Below the pieces are notes generated by a model. That model was not told the DNA's origin. It ran no database searches and was given only the letters and a program-made list of their open reading frames with translations. A program made the position numbers and the translations under genes. 62,222 bases of DNA from a virus: IMG/VR virus record IMGVR_UViG_3300042516_003753, positions 1 through 62,222 of that record. One strand, written 5' to 3'. This document shows, in pieces, positions 16,842 through 24,813 of this stretch (its first letter is position 1; every line of letters starts with the position of its first letter).

Positions 16842-17835
16842 CATAAATGCACATATCCTCAACAAGTTGTTCAAATGAAATTTTAGGTTCCCAACCTAAC
16901 TTTTGTTTTGCCTTTGTGGCATCACCTAATAAGGTTTCTACTTCAGCAGGACGAAAATATTTAGGACTTACTTTAATAACGGTTCTTTTAGTAAGTTTGT
17001 CAATACCAACTTCATCAATACCTTCACCCTCCCAAGCAATACTCATTCCAAAATATGGTGCTGCTTTTTCAACAAACTCACGTACTGAGTATTGCTCTCC
17101 TGTGGCAATTACATAATCATCTGGTTCATCCTGCTGGAGCATCAACCACATCGCTTCTACAAAGTCTTTAGCATGACCCCAGTCACGTTTTGCATTCAGA
17201 TTCCCGAGATATAATATATCTTGTCTCCCAGTTGAAATAGATGATAATCCGCGAGTGATTTTTCTTGTGACAAAAGTTTCTCCTCTTCTAGGGGATTCGT
17301 GATTGAAAAGAATTCCAGAACTTGCATGTAGTCCATATGACTCTCTGTAGTTTTTGACGATCCAATATCCATAAACTTTTGCAACTCCATAAGGTGAGCG
17401 GGGATAAAACGGCGTAGTTTCTGATTGAGGAATTTCTTGAACCTTACCAAACATTTCCGAAGTTGATGCTTGATAAATTCGTGTTTTGTTTTCCATCCCC
17501 AATAAACGAACTGCTTCAAGAATACGAAGAGTTCCCAATCCATCAGTCTGACCAGTATATTCTGGAACTTCAAAAGACACTTTTACATGACTTTGGGCAC
17601 CAAGATTATATATTTCATCTGGTTGAACTTGCTGAATAACCCTTACAAGGTTGGTAGAGTCAGTAAGATCACCATAATGAAGTTTAATTTGATCATAGAT
17701 ATGATCAATCCTATGCGTATTAATTAACGAAGCACGTCGAATAATGCCGTGTACTTCATATCCTTTTTCTAGAAGTAATTCTGCAAGATAAGATCCATCT
17801 TGTCCAGTAATTCCAGTTATCAGTGCAGTTTTCAT
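16834..17835 (-). CDS. gmd: GDP-mannose 4,6-dehydratase
   Basis: 333 residues. [19 protein letters not shown] is the GMD N-terminus, [17 protein letters not shown] the arginine-rich GDP-mannose loop, and [12 protein letters not shown] contains the Tyr-x-x-x-Lys. It makes GDP-4-keto-6-deoxymannose, the branch point for GDP-fucose (fcl) and GDP-colitose (colD-like). GDP-heptose 4,6-dehydratases are close relatives, so a second substrate from the heptose module cannot be excluded. Confidence 0.94.
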   Translation of the reverse strand: MKTALITGITGQDGSYLAELLLEKGYEVHGIIRRASLINTHRIDHIYDQIKLHYGDLTDSTNLVRVIQQVQPDEIYNLGAQSHVKVSFEVPEYTGQTDGLGTLRILEAVRLLGMENKTRIYQASTSEMFGKVQEIPQSETTPFYPRSPYGVAKVYGYWIVKNYRESYGLHASSGILFNHESPRRGETFVTRKITRGLSSISTGRQDILYLGNLNAKRDWGHAKDFVEAMWLMLQQDEPDDYVIATGEQYSVREFVEKAAPYFGMSIAWEGEGIDEVGIDKLTKRTVIKVSPKYFRPAEVETLLGDATKAKQKLGWEPKISFEQLVEDMCIYGQ

Positions 17836-18992
17836 GCCAATTCTTTTCTTAAATATTGGGATAATTTTTCATCAACAAATCTCCATGGAGATTTTCCAGA
17901 ATTAATAATTTTAGTCAAATTATGATTTTCTATAAAGTTTTTACTTTTTTCTTTACAAGATTTCCAATAATAACTATCATATACTGACCCATTTTGATAA
18001 TGGTAGTTTATAAAATGTATGACTTCTTCCATCAAAGAAAGATATGAATTATTAATTTCATTTTTATTTCCATATCCTTCAATATAAGAGACTATTAAAT
18101 CATTAACAATCTCAAAACATTCCATAGAAGTTGCTTGCAATGGTTCAAAGAAGAATAATGAATTTCCGTTTTTTATTATATTTTTATTTTCAGTTATTAA
18201 TTTTTTCCTATAAAAACTTTTAAAAGTATAGTCCATATGCTTGTCAAAGTCAATATCAGGATAACTAACTACATTATCAACATTTCTAGGATTTTTAAAT
18301 ATATCTTTCATATTATCCAATGCTTCTTCCTTAGAAATAAATCTATTATCATACAGATATCCCCAATTTTGCTTATCCATCAAAGGAATACCAAACATCC
18401 ATCCATATTGATGTGCATAATGATAAGTAAATTGCCAATTACCAGGTTTTTTTGAAGAGCAGACTATTGCAGAATTTACATAGATATTGTCCACAAAACA
18501 TGCATCATCATAATTTTCAGAAAATCCTCTACAATCAATCAAATAATCAAAAACATAAACATCATTATCCAGTATAACTTCAACATGAGAATCTTTTGAC
18601 GTAAATTTGGAAACATTTCCATGCTTGACAAAAAATCTTTTAGGATACTCTTTAGAAAATATAGGTAATAAAAATTGCCTAAGCTCCCTATTATTAAAAT
18701 GTATTCCATAATTTCCAGCAGGAAATCTAGAATAAAAATCTTCTTTTTTCCAATTAGTAAAAGTAACTTGATGCTTGAATGTACATCTTAAATTATGAAA
18801 ATGCTGATCAACATTAAACCCTATAGAATTATAAAGATTGTTTGGAAATCCAAGAAGTGTAGATTCCCCGACACCAATTATATCAATATTTGGATCATAT
18901 AATAGATAAATATCAGCATTTTTTATAGAACTAAGCAATGAAGATACTGTTAAAAGACCTGCAGTTCCTGAACCAATAATTCCAATTTTCAT
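17832..18992 (-). CDS. Tryptophan-halogenase-like flavoprotein
   Basis: 386 residues related to flavin-dependent tryptophan halogenases: [17 protein letters not shown] (FAD), [21 protein letters not shown] with Lys73 in the place of the active-site Lys, and [20 protein letters not shown]. Two key features are altered: the WxWxIP motif reads GWMFGIP, and the PLEST-type loop reads EPLQATS, so the catalytic Glu is Gln286. It is shorter than typical halogenases (about 500 aa). It may be a monooxygenase or an inactive relative. ATGA overlap with gmd. Confidence 0.75.
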   Translation of the reverse strand: MKIGIIGSGTAGLLTVSSLLSSIKNADIYLLYDPNIDIIGVGESTLLGFPNNLYNSIGFNVDQHFHNLRCTFKHQVTFTNWKKEDFYSRFPAGNYGIHFNNRELRQFLLPIFSKEYPKRFFVKHGNVSKFTSKDSHVEVILDNDVYVFDYLIDCRGFSENYDDACFVDNIYVNSAIVCSSKKPGNWQFTYHYAHQYGWMFGIPLMDKQNWGYLYDNRFISKEEALDNMKDIFKNPRNVDNVVSYPDIDFDKHMDYTFKSFYRKKLITENKNIIKNGNSLFFFEPLQATSMECFEIVNDLIVSYIEGYGNKNEINNSYLSLMEEVIHFINYHYQNGSVYDSYYWKSCKEKSKNFIENHNLTKIINSGKSPWRFVDEKLSQYLRKELA

Positions 18993-19765
18993 ATAATTTT
19001 TTTGATAAATTCTTCTCTATTAAAATTAGACATTTCAATCCAAGCTCTGGTTTCCCATCCACATAAAGCATCCATCAAACTACCAAAATCAAATAAGAAA
19101 TAATTATCATGATTATCCCATATTTTTTTCTGCATTGCTCTTCCAGAACATCCCATAGAAGTCACAACAACAGAATACTCACTGTCATCCAATGATACCT
19201 TTTTAAATTCCTGATATATTTCTTCAAACTTAGAAAAAGAAGATTTTGATGGTGTTTTGATGTGAATAACATCTTTACCAAAAAGTTTTTCTAAAATTTC
19301 TTTAGGAATATTTTCATTACCTATAAAATACTTGACTTGATTAGAAATTTGTTTTAAAAACTGAGCGGCATAATTTGGATCTTGAATTGATATATGCGAT
19401 AAAGCAACATTACTATAAAGTTCTATCTCACTTAGTTCTCCAGTAATTTTTCTAAAATTATTTAAAATATCTTCACACCAATTTAAGGGAGCTTCATGAT
19501 TCCCCGGAAACATTCCAACTTCTAAAGTTTCCAGATCTTTACAATGCAAGGGCAAAGTTCTAAGTACATTTGGATGATTTAATCTCATAGCATCGGTCAT
19601 CATTACTTTTAACTTTTCATTGGATTCCTGCAAAAGTTCAGAAACTCCTAAAGCAAGATTTACGTCACCATCCCCAAATCTAAAATAAGCTCCTTTTTGT
19701 TTAGTTTTAATTATTAAAGAAATTTTGTCTAATGTTTCCTGGGTTGAATAAAATTTAACTTCCAT
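18989..19765 (-). CDS. GT-D fold glycosyltransferase-like (DUF1792-type)
   Basis: 258 residues. The N-terminal GAYFRFGDGDVNLALG matches the RFGDGE signature of GT-D (DUF1792) glucosyltransferases, and the C-terminal FDFGSLMDALCGWETRAW matches their end. The segment VVTSMGCSGRAM is consistent with the nucleotide-sugar site. Bacterial members extend O-glycans on surface proteins. Overlaps the halogenase-like gene by 4 nt. Confidence 0.72.
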   Translation of the reverse strand: MEVKFYSTQETLDKISLIIKTKQKGAYFRFGDGDVNLALGVSELLQESNEKLKVMMTDAMRLNHPNVLRTLPLHCKDLETLEVGMFPGNHEAPLNWCEDILNNFRKITGELSEIELYSNVALSHISIQDPNYAAQFLKQISNQVKYFIGNENIPKEILEKLFGKDVIHIKTPSKSSFSKFEEIYQEFKKVSLDDSEYSVVVTSMGCSGRAMQKKIWDNHDNYFLFDFGSLMDALCGWETRAWIEMSNFNREEFIKKII

Positions 19766-20355
19766 TACATTACAACTCTAATAAAGTTTCCATCACCAAA
19801 TACATTACAGTCCATGTGAATTAAATCCACATCATAACATTTTAACTTTTTATTTTTTGAAAATTGCCACAAAGATTTTTCAATATTTACCATATTATAA
19901 TTCATAAAATCCCAATCAGTATTTTTTAACCATTCAATCAAGTAATTTGTTTTCATAGCAAAACAACCAGTAAAATATTGATCATCAATATTTCTAGCAT
20001 ATAAATCATACCCAGGATTTTTTTCAATTAAATCAAAAAAATATTTATCGGTAAAATGATACCTTCCAGTTATTTGAACCGTCATATCATCATTAACATC
20101 ATTATTATCAAAAAATTTTTCGAGTGCTTTTCCTAAATTTGCACCTTTGTTGCGATAATTAAAATCATGGGTATTTGTACAATAACAAGAAAATTTTTTA
20201 TGCAGGTATGGAGGTTCTTGATTAGATATACATTCCAACCACATAATATTGTGTTGATACAAATTTTCAGATAACCATTTAATTGTTTTTAAATATTCAC
20301 CATGTCTCATATCACTCATAAGATCTATTTCTGCGCTGGTAGATAATATTAACAT
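19765..20355 (-). CDS. Unrecognised island protein, possibly a glycosyltransferase
   Basis: 196 residues. N-terminal LILSTSAEIDLMSDMRHGEY, a middle TVQITGRYHFTDKYFF and C-terminal MDCNVFGDGNFIRVV. No membrane segment or signal peptide. TGRYHF resembles the acceptor region of some capsule-related transferases, but this is weak. It is the first gene of the island in transcription order, with a terminator hairpin immediately upstream. Confidence 0.55.
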   Translation of the reverse strand: MLILSTSAEIDLMSDMRHGEYLKTIKWLSENLYQHNIMWLECISNQEPPYLHKKFSCYCTNTHDFNYRNKGANLGKALEKFFDNNDVNDDMTVQITGRYHFTDKYFFDLIEKNPGYDLYARNIDDQYFTGCFAMKTNYLIEWLKNTDWDFMNYNMVNIEKSLWQFSKNKKLKCYDVDLIHMDCNVFGDGNFIRVVM

Positions 20356-20386
20356 GGTTAAAATTTTTTGTTCAATTTAATTTATA

Positions 20387-20418
20387 CAAAAAAAGAGAGG
20401 GTAGACCTCTCTTTTTAA
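20387..20418. terminator. Bidirectional intrinsic terminator
   Basis: AAAAA-AGAGAGG-gtaga-CCTCTCT-TTTTT: a 7-bp stem flanked by A and T runs that work in both directions. It isolates the polysaccharide island from the upstream small genes. Confidence 0.85.
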
Positions 20419-20431
20419 GTTTATTTATTTT

Positions 20432-20506
20432 TTATTCAGAAATATTAAACTGAGCGGGAGAGAGTCCCATCCGCACCACTTGCCTTTTTAAGGGATGGCA
20501 AGAAAC
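20432..20506 (-). other. In-frame 24-codon extension after the TAG of the 20507-20716 gene
   Basis: Reading past the TAG in the same frame gives 24 sense codons (VSCHPLKRQVVRMGLSPAQF then NISE) before TAA. It also contains the hairpin-capable CTTGCC/GGCAAG. It may be a read-through tail, an eroded gene end, or chance. Confidence 0.3.
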
Positions 20507-20716
20507 CTATTTTACAGCAGAAACAAAATTATTAATTATTTCTGCTTGCTTTAGAACTTGATTAAGAGTTGGAAAATTTGGATATTCTAGTTCAAGTTTT
20601 TCAACTTTATCATTCCATTCTCTAGCCGTATCATATTTTACGCAAAACTCATCATTTAACATAGTATATGCTTGTTTGAAAATTTCAAATCGAAGCTCAT
20701 AAGGTGTTTTTGACAT
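20507..20716 (-). CDS. Conserved-type small phage protein (69 aa)
   Basis: 69 residues, MSKTPYELRFEIFKQAYTML, helical and charged, preceded by AGGAGA 7 nt upstream. Resembles small soluble cyanomyovirus proteins that may bind nucleic acid or protein; no motif identifies it. Its TAG stop is followed by an in-frame open stretch (20432-20506). Confidence 0.75.
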   Translation of the reverse strand: MSKTPYELRFEIFKQAYTMLNDEFCVKYDTAREWNDKVEKLELEYPNFPTLNQVLKQAEIINNFVSAVK

Positions 20717-20773
20717 GATTTGTCTCCTGTGTGTATGTGTGTTTATGGGTCATTTTGACTCCACCACTTGGTT

Positions 20774-21001
20774 TTACGAAACCAAGAAAAGTTGGGTTAA
20801 CTTTGATATTTCAGTAATACCAAAGAATGCTATCAGAAATAACACATCCCAGAGTTTAAGTTTGATTGCGAAAGGTATACCAAGGAGTCCCCCGATAAAC
20901 TTTATCATCAAACCGCTTTTAAAATCTCCCCATAACATGATTTGATAACCAAGTAAGAGAAGAAGGTTCCCAAGATACCTTAGGATACTAGATTTAGACA
21001 T
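20774..21001 (-). CDS. Small membrane protein (75 aa)
   Basis: Start MSKSSILRYLGNLLLLLGYQ. Two hydrophobic segments, about residues 9-20 and 52-63 (DVLFLIAFFGITE), with an amphipathic GGLLGIPFAIKLKLW between them. The pattern resembles small cyanobacterial membrane proteins, so a host origin is possible. No function assigned. A longer frame upstream overlaps the next gene and was not used. Confidence 0.7.
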   Translation of the reverse strand: MSKSSILRYLGNLLLLLGYQIMLWGDFKSGLMIKFIGGLLGIPFAIKLKLWDVLFLIAFFGITEISKLTQLFLVS

Positions 21002-21054
21002 AAGGGGTTTGCTCCCGACCAGTGCTGTTATAGACCATCCGTGTCTGTTTGTTT

Positions 21055-21270
21055 TCAAGCAACCTCAACTGCTTCAAGATCTTGGGCAACGTATTCCATA
21101 AGCATTTCATAGTCGTCAAGGGGGTCACCTGAAAATACCACTCCTTCGTTTTCGTAGAAGCGGCGAACCTTTTTATAAAGTTTCGGATTCTTCACATCAA
21201 GGTAGATTTCCCCGTTAGCAGCAAGTTGAAGAGTGCTAACATCTTTTTTGAACTTTTGAATCAGAGACAT
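21055..21270 (-). CDS. Conserved-type small phage protein (71 aa)
   Basis: 71 residues: MSLIQKFKKDVSTLQLAANG, then YKKVRRFYENEGVVFSGDPL and an acidic tail. Soluble, unrecognised. It has its own strong promoter (21294-21322). Confidence 0.75.
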   Translation of the reverse strand: MSLIQKFKKDVSTLQLAANGEIYLDVKNPKLYKKVRRFYENEGVVFSGDPLDDYEMLMEYVAQDLEAVEVA

Positions 21271-21293
21271 CGTTTTGAATTGTTTGCTCTAGT

Positions 21294-21322
21294 ATTATAA
21301 GTGTTAAGTCGTATTTGGTCAA
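21294..21322 (-). promoter_or_regulatory. Sigma-70-like promoter
   Basis: TTGACC (21317-21322), 17 bp, TATAAT (21294-21299) on the minus strand, about 24 nt before the ATG at 21270. Confidence 0.75.
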
Positions 21323-21347
21323 GTCGTCCAGTTTAGAAACTGGACAG

Positions 21348-21421
21348 TCGGGATGATAGGATTCGAACCTACGGCCCCTCGCTCCCAAAGCGAGTGCTCT
21401 ACCAAACTGAGCTACATCCCG
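21348..21421 (-). tRNA. tRNA-Pro(TGG), copy 1
   Basis: 74 nt. Acceptor CGGGATG/CATCCCG, anticodon stem CTCGC/GCGAG with loop TTTGGGA (anticodon TGG), T arm TAGG-TTCGAAT-CCTA. A second Pro(TGG) with the same D arm lies in the main array at 28466-28539. Confidence 0.95.
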
Positions 21422-21424
21422 TTA

Positions 21425-21868
21425 TTAAACATCACCACCATCAGTAAATACTATAGTTCCCCCCTTTCCCCACATAGCAGCATACGGAACATCATAATTA
21501 TAAACTAAAGTCCATTTATCGGCATTTAAAACATATGGAGTTGTTCCACTATTTGTAATCAAATCATTCCAAGTATTATCATTGACTGCAACAGCATTAT
21601 ACAATGTATCTGACCATATGTCAATACTCTTTCCAGTAGTTGGATATTGTGAAGAAGTTACATTATCTCTCCACGTTATATAACTGTTATTAGTAGCAGG
21701 AAAAGCTCTAAACTGAGCAGGAGTTAAAGATATATTATTTCCAGCATATGTAAAAGATGAACTGGTTGGTAAAGTACTTCTAACAACGTCAGTAAGAGCA
21801 GAAACTGTAAATGATCCGGTCCAGTCTTGATCATTTGTATTAATGTCTACATTAACAAGTCTTGGCAT
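21425..21868 (-). CDS. Putative virion or fibre-associated protein
   Basis: 147 residues starting MPRLVNVDINTNDQDWTG. Rich in Ser/Thr/Asn/Tyr with many short beta-like segments (YAGNNISLTPAQFRAFPATN), ending TIVFTDGGDV. The composition resembles phage fibre or baseplate accessory proteins. The start was moved from an upstream in-frame Met to avoid overlapping the micropeptide gene. Function uncertain. Confidence 0.6.
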   Translation of the reverse strand: MPRLVNVDINTNDQDWTGSFTVSALTDVVRSTLPTSSSFTYAGNNISLTPAQFRAFPATNNSYITWRDNVTSSQYPTTGKSIDIWSDTLYNAVAVNDNTWNDLITNSGTTPYVLNADKWTLVYNYDVPYAAMWGKGGTIVFTDGGDV

Positions 21869-21872
21869 TTTT

Positions 21873-21995
21873 TTATTCTTTATTTTCTTTATGTATATAT
21901 GCAATTCCCATAATAGGAACTACTATTATTCCAAATCCACAAAGACCTAACCAAATTGGACTTGAAGCAAGTGCTTCCACAACATGAAAAATCAT
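21873..21995 (-). CDS. Membrane micropeptide (40 aa)
   Basis: MIFHVVEALASSPIWLGLCG then FGIIVVPIMGIAYIHKENKE: one transmembrane helix with a charged C-terminus. Its start overlaps the upstream stop by ATGA and it ends 4 nt before the next gene. Family unknown. Confidence 0.65.
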   Translation of the reverse strand: MIFHVVEALASSPIWLGLCGFGIIVVPIMGIAYIHKENKE

Positions 21996-22219
21996 CTTCC
22001 TCTCCAATTCTTATACTCGTAATAAAAATATTGATCAACCTCATCTAAACCACTCAGAGGAGCATGAACATCCCAATAAGACCATTCCATACAAAACTGC
22101 TTAATATGTATATCATTCATTGCAGTTTTTACTCCATACATTCTGGAAAAAGAAGATGAGGCAAATTTATATTTTTGCTTAATGTGCGGTTCCATTTCCC
22201 TTATAGTCTTCGGAATCAT
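21992..22219 (-). CDS. Hypothetical protein (75 aa)
   Basis: Start MIPKTIREMEPHIKQKYKFA, with a near-perfect AGGAGG six bases upstream that fixes the start. Aromatic C-terminal half (WSYWDVHAPLSGLDEV, YFYYEYKNWRGR). It overlaps the upstream micropeptide gene by 41 nt in another frame. No recognised domain. Confidence 0.7.
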   Translation of the reverse strand: MIPKTIREMEPHIKQKYKFASSSFSRMYGVKTAMNDIHIKQFCMEWSYWDVHAPLSGLDEVDQYFYYEYKNWRGR

Positions 22220-22298
22220 AGTATCCTCCTCGTGTTCCGAAATAAAGTGTAGACAATACAAAAGGAATGGCAACAAAAATAAGTGCTTTACCTAACAT
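22179..22298 (-). CDS. Membrane micropeptide (39 aa)
   Basis: MLGKALIFVAIPFVLSTLYF plus GTRGGYYDSEDYKGNGTAH: a hydrophobic helix followed by a polar Tyr/Gly tail. Starts 11 nt inside the end of gnd and overlaps the next gene by 41 nt. The clear helix/tail design and the packing support a real gene; I believe similar peptides occur in other cyanophages but cannot verify it. Confidence 0.7.
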   Translation of the reverse strand: MLGKALIFVAIPFVLSTLYFGTRGGYYDSEDYKGNGTAH

Positions 22299-23322
22299 GA
22301 TGGCCTCCAAACATATAACGCATTCCGTTCAGAATTTTTGCCCCGAATGATCCGAGATTGCGTGAGTTAAATCTTTCAAATAGGGCAGTAGTAATAACAG
22401 GAGCGGGAACCCCCAGGTCCACAGCGGCAGAAACAGTCCAACGACCCTCACCGCTATCGGATACGCCTCCAGAGAACTGTTTAAGGCTACCATCCCTGCG
22501 TAGCACATCAGCAGTAAGATCGAGTAACCAACTGCCAACCACGCTACCGCGACGCCATAACTCAGCAACTTCAGCAACATCAATATCATAGCAATAAGAT
22601 TCTGGATCTGCCATGGGAGCAACTTCTGCGTCTCCTTCTCTGACATATTGAGCACCTAGATTAGCATTTTTGAGAATATTGAATCCTTCGGCATATGCCT
22701 GCATAATACCGTACTCAATTCCATTATGCACCATCTTTACAAAATGTCCAGCACCTGGACCACCGCAGTGTAACCAACCAAACTCTGCAGAGGTTACATC
22801 CGAGTCAAATTGAGTCCTTGGGGCAGCGGTGATCCCTGGGGCAAGGGCATCAAAAATGCTCGCACAAGTGGCGACCGCAGTATTTCCGCCACCAACCATA
22901 AGACAGTATCCACGATCCAAACCATAAACACCGCCGCTAGTGCCACAATCAATATATTGGATACCCAACTTTGCCAGACGTTCTGCTCTTTTCCGACTGT
23001 CTTTAAAATTGCTATTGCCATGATCAATAATAATATCTCCCTCACTACAATATCGTAGTAACTCATTTATTGTCTCCTCTACAGTTTCGGCAGGAACAAC
23101 CATCTGAAAAACTCCTGGTTGTGGTCTGCCATTTTTGTTTTGTTTAACTACTTTAACAAGATTTTCAATAGTAGTTGCAATTCCATCCACATATCCCTTT
23201 TCATATGCTTCGTTTGCTTTTTCATAATTCCTGCGATAACCCCAAACCTCTATTCCTGCCTTCATCATGCGGCGAGACATACCTTCGCCCATTCTTCCGA
23301 GTCCGATTAGTCCTACTTTCAT
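22288..23322 (-). CDS. gnd: 6-phosphogluconate dehydrogenase, decarboxylating
   Basis: 344 residues of the short NAD/NADP-linked 6PGDH type. GLIGLGRMGEGMSRRMM binds the nucleotide, DHGNSNFKDSRKR and CGTSGGVYGLDRGYCLMVGG form the substrate loop, and GPGAGHFVKMVHNGIEYG carries the catalytic Lys. It oxidises 6-phosphogluconate to ribulose 5-phosphate, giving NADPH and pentose for nucleotide synthesis by NrdAB. A known cyanophage auxiliary metabolic gene, probably host-derived. Confidence 0.96.
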   Translation of the reverse strand: MKVGLIGLGRMGEGMSRRMMKAGIEVWGYRRNYEKANEAYEKGYVDGIATTIENLVKVVKQNKNGRPQPGVFQMVVPAETVEETINELLRYCSEGDIIIDHGNSNFKDSRKRAERLAKLGIQYIDCGTSGGVYGLDRGYCLMVGGGNTAVATCASIFDALAPGITAAPRTQFDSDVTSAEFGWLHCGGPGAGHFVKMVHNGIEYGIMQAYAEGFNILKNANLGAQYVREGDAEVAPMADPESYCYDIDVAEVAELWRRGSVVGSWLLDLTADVLRRDGSLKQFSGGVSDSGEGRWTVSAAVDLGVPAPVITTALFERFNSRNLGSFGAKILNGMRYMFGGHHVR

Positions 23323-23332
23323 ATAATTACCT

Positions 23333-23419
23333 TTAGTAAGCGTGTGTAAGTCCCCAATGAATCCACAATCCCATAATACTAAAATATATTAATGCAAACA
23401 TAAAAACTGTTTTAATCAT
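23333..23419 (-). CDS. Membrane micropeptide (28 aa)
   Basis: MIKTVFMFALIYFSIMGLWI then HWGLTHAY: a single hydrophobic helix. Its start overlaps the stop of the 37-aa gene by 8 nt. Very short, so confidence is limited. Confidence 0.5.
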   Translation of the reverse strand: MIKTVFMFALIYFSIMGLWIHWGLTHAY

Positions 23420-23525
23420 CTTCTTCGTCCTCATAAGTAGATGGTTCTTCAAAAAGTTCTTCCATTTTTTGATGAAGAACTCTTTGATTTAGTTTTTGCA
23501 AATCTTCTTCTGTAATTGATACCAT
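23412..23525 (-). CDS. Acidic small protein (37 aa)
   Basis: MVSITEEDLQKLNQRVLHQK followed by MEELFEEPSTYEDEEDD. Helical and strongly acidic at the C-terminus. Overlaps its upstream neighbour by 1 nt. No family recognised. Confidence 0.55.
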   Translation of the reverse strand: MVSITEEDLQKLNQRVLHQKMEELFEEPSTYEDEEDD

Positions 23526-23731
23526 TAGTTTAAAGTAATTTTAAGGAATGGAAGTAAAGGAGGAATAACTCCAACCAACCTCAAAAGTCCTTCAGCAAAT
23601 AGAGCAAGAACCACCCAACCGACGCACATACTAATGATAGAAGCATTACGGTTGTGTCGTCGTATTGCTGCATCAATCATCTCCTGTACTTCTATACGAG
23701 ATACATAATCGTCATCAAAAGGTTCCATCAT
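23525..23731 (-). CDS. Small membrane protein (68 aa)
   Basis: N-terminal acidic helix (DDDYVSRIEVQEMIDAAIRR), then one transmembrane segment, about residues 32-52 (IISMCVGWVVLALFAEGLL). Two adjacent ATG codons could start it (23731 or 23728); both overlap the stop of the upstream gene. Unrecognised. Confidence 0.7.
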   Translation of the reverse strand: MMEPFDDDYVSRIEVQEMIDAAIRRHNRNASIISMCVGWVVLALFAEGLLRLVGVIPPLLPFLKITLN

Positions 23732-23877
23732 TTCTCATCTCCAAGAAACTTTGCAAGAGGATCTTTGCGGGTTTTTACAATTTCAACTGCTCTTTTGTAA
23801 AACATATTGTCTGTATTACCAGACTCCTCAAATGTTGCCTTGATCTTCACCCAGTTAAGGTAGGTGTGCTGATCCAT
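23728..23877 (-). CDS. Small soluble protein (49 aa)
   Basis: MDQHTYLNWVKIKATFEESG, then NMFYKRAVEIVKTRKDPLAK. Helical, with no motif I can name. First gene of the operon that leads to gnd; the promoter with a palindrome lies at 23898-23932. Confidence 0.65.
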   Translation of the reverse strand: MDQHTYLNWVKIKATFEESGNTDNMFYKRAVEIVKTRKDPLAKFLGDEK

Positions 23878-23897
23878 ACTCTTTAAGGTTGAATACT

Positions 23898-23932
23898 ACT
23901 AGTTATACTAGTCAGTATCTAAAGAATGTCAA
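23898..23932 (-). promoter_or_regulatory. Promoter overlapped by a palindromic operator-like site
   Basis: TTGACA (23927-23932) on the minus strand with TATAAC (23902-23907, 19 bp spacer) or TAGTAT (16 bp). The sequence ACTAGT-TAT-ACTAGT (23898-23912), a perfect dyad, covers the -10 region. It drives the operon ending in gnd. Confidence 0.5.
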
Positions 23933-23992
23933 CTATGTGTTGATACAAAAACACACATTAAGACAATCTTAAATTTTGTAATATTTCTTAAA

Positions 23993-24076
23993 CGGAAGTG
24001 GTTGGATTCGAACCAACGGTGCTATTAACACGCTTGTTTTCAAGACAAGTACCTTAAACCACTCGGTCACACTTCC
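23993..24076 (-). tRNA. tRNA-Ser(TGA)
   Basis: 84 nt, type II with a long variable arm. Acceptor GGAAGTG, anticodon loop CTTGAAA (TGA), T loop TTCGAAT, discriminator G. Confidence 0.95.
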
Positions 24077-24085
24077 AAAAAGTCC

Positions 24086-24343
24086 TCAACGGACTTCAAA
24101 ATCTAATCGTTTTACTTTACGCTGACGACGTGCCTCTTGCCAGGCGATGTCTTCGTTTGTAAGAACACCAGATTTCTTTTTGTTATTTATTAAGTTTAGC
24201 ATAATAACCTGGGATAAGTCAACTGCCGAAATAACTCCATTTCGAATTGTTGCCATATTAGAACAACCACATGATACAGTTTTTCCAGGAATGCCTTCTA
24301 ACTCTTTACCACAAGAGCGGCATCTAATTCTTAAATTTTCCAT
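24086..24343 (-). CDS. Zinc-ribbon-like small protein (85 aa)
   Basis: N-terminal IRCRSCGKELEGIPGKTVSC then GCSN gives a CxxC...CxC set that could bind zinc. Residues 35-85 are helical and basic (QEARRQRKVKRL). It resembles small cyanophage regulators, possibly nucleic-acid binding, but the target is unknown. Confidence 0.75.
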   Translation of the reverse strand: MENLRIRCRSCGKELEGIPGKTVSCGCSNMATIRNGVISAVDLSQVIMLNLINNKKKSGVLTNEDIAWQEARRQRKVKRLDFEVR

Positions 24344-24361
24344 AACATTATAAGTTTTATT

Positions 24362-24796
24362 TTATTCAGTAAACGATCTTAACATCCAAACAAATTTTCC
24401 ATGCGCTTCATTTAAATCATCAAGAAGATTAATTGTTCCTCTAGACTTTTGGTTCTCTGCTTCTACTGCAGCATCATTACACATAGAAATAATTTTTTTA
24501 TGATCTTCTAAAAGATCACTAATCATTTCCATAGAACTGATATTTGTTTTTGCTTCTCCTACACCAGAAACTTCAAGAACTCTTGATAAAGAACTTACAG
24601 GTTTAACACCAAGATATCTCATGTGTTCAGAAAGACGATCAATTTCTTCCTGAATTTGAGTATATTGATCCCCAAACAAATCATGAATCTGTTTGAAATC
24701 TGGACCAACAACGTGCCAGTGATAAACCCAAGTTTTTTGAAACAGCAAGAAAAGTGATGCTTGCGTATCACTTAAGAGTTTATAAAGGGTTTCCAT
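24362..24796 (-). CDS. Dps-like ferritin-fold protein
   Basis: 144 residues. The Dps signature is clear: TWVYHWHVVGPDFKQIHDLF followed by QEEIDRLSEHMRYLGVKP, giving the His, Asp and Glu of the intersubunit ferroxidase site. A role in iron sequestration, peroxide defence or DNA protection is expected. It may protect the phage genome or serve a virion or iron function. A TATAAATA box is 17 nt upstream. Confidence 0.88.
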   Translation of the reverse strand: METLYKLLSDTQASLFLLFQKTWVYHWHVVGPDFKQIHDLFGDQYTQIQEEIDRLSEHMRYLGVKPVSSLSRVLEVSGVGEAKTNISSMEMISDLLEDHKKIISMCNDAAVEAENQKSRGTINLLDDLNEAHGKFVWMLRSFTE

Positions 24797-24813
24797 TATA
24801 CTTCTTTTTGAAG

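Noticed and set aside
20422-20429. AATAAATA box before the polysaccharide island
   Set aside because: A terminator lies between it and the first island gene, so it is unlikely to drive it.
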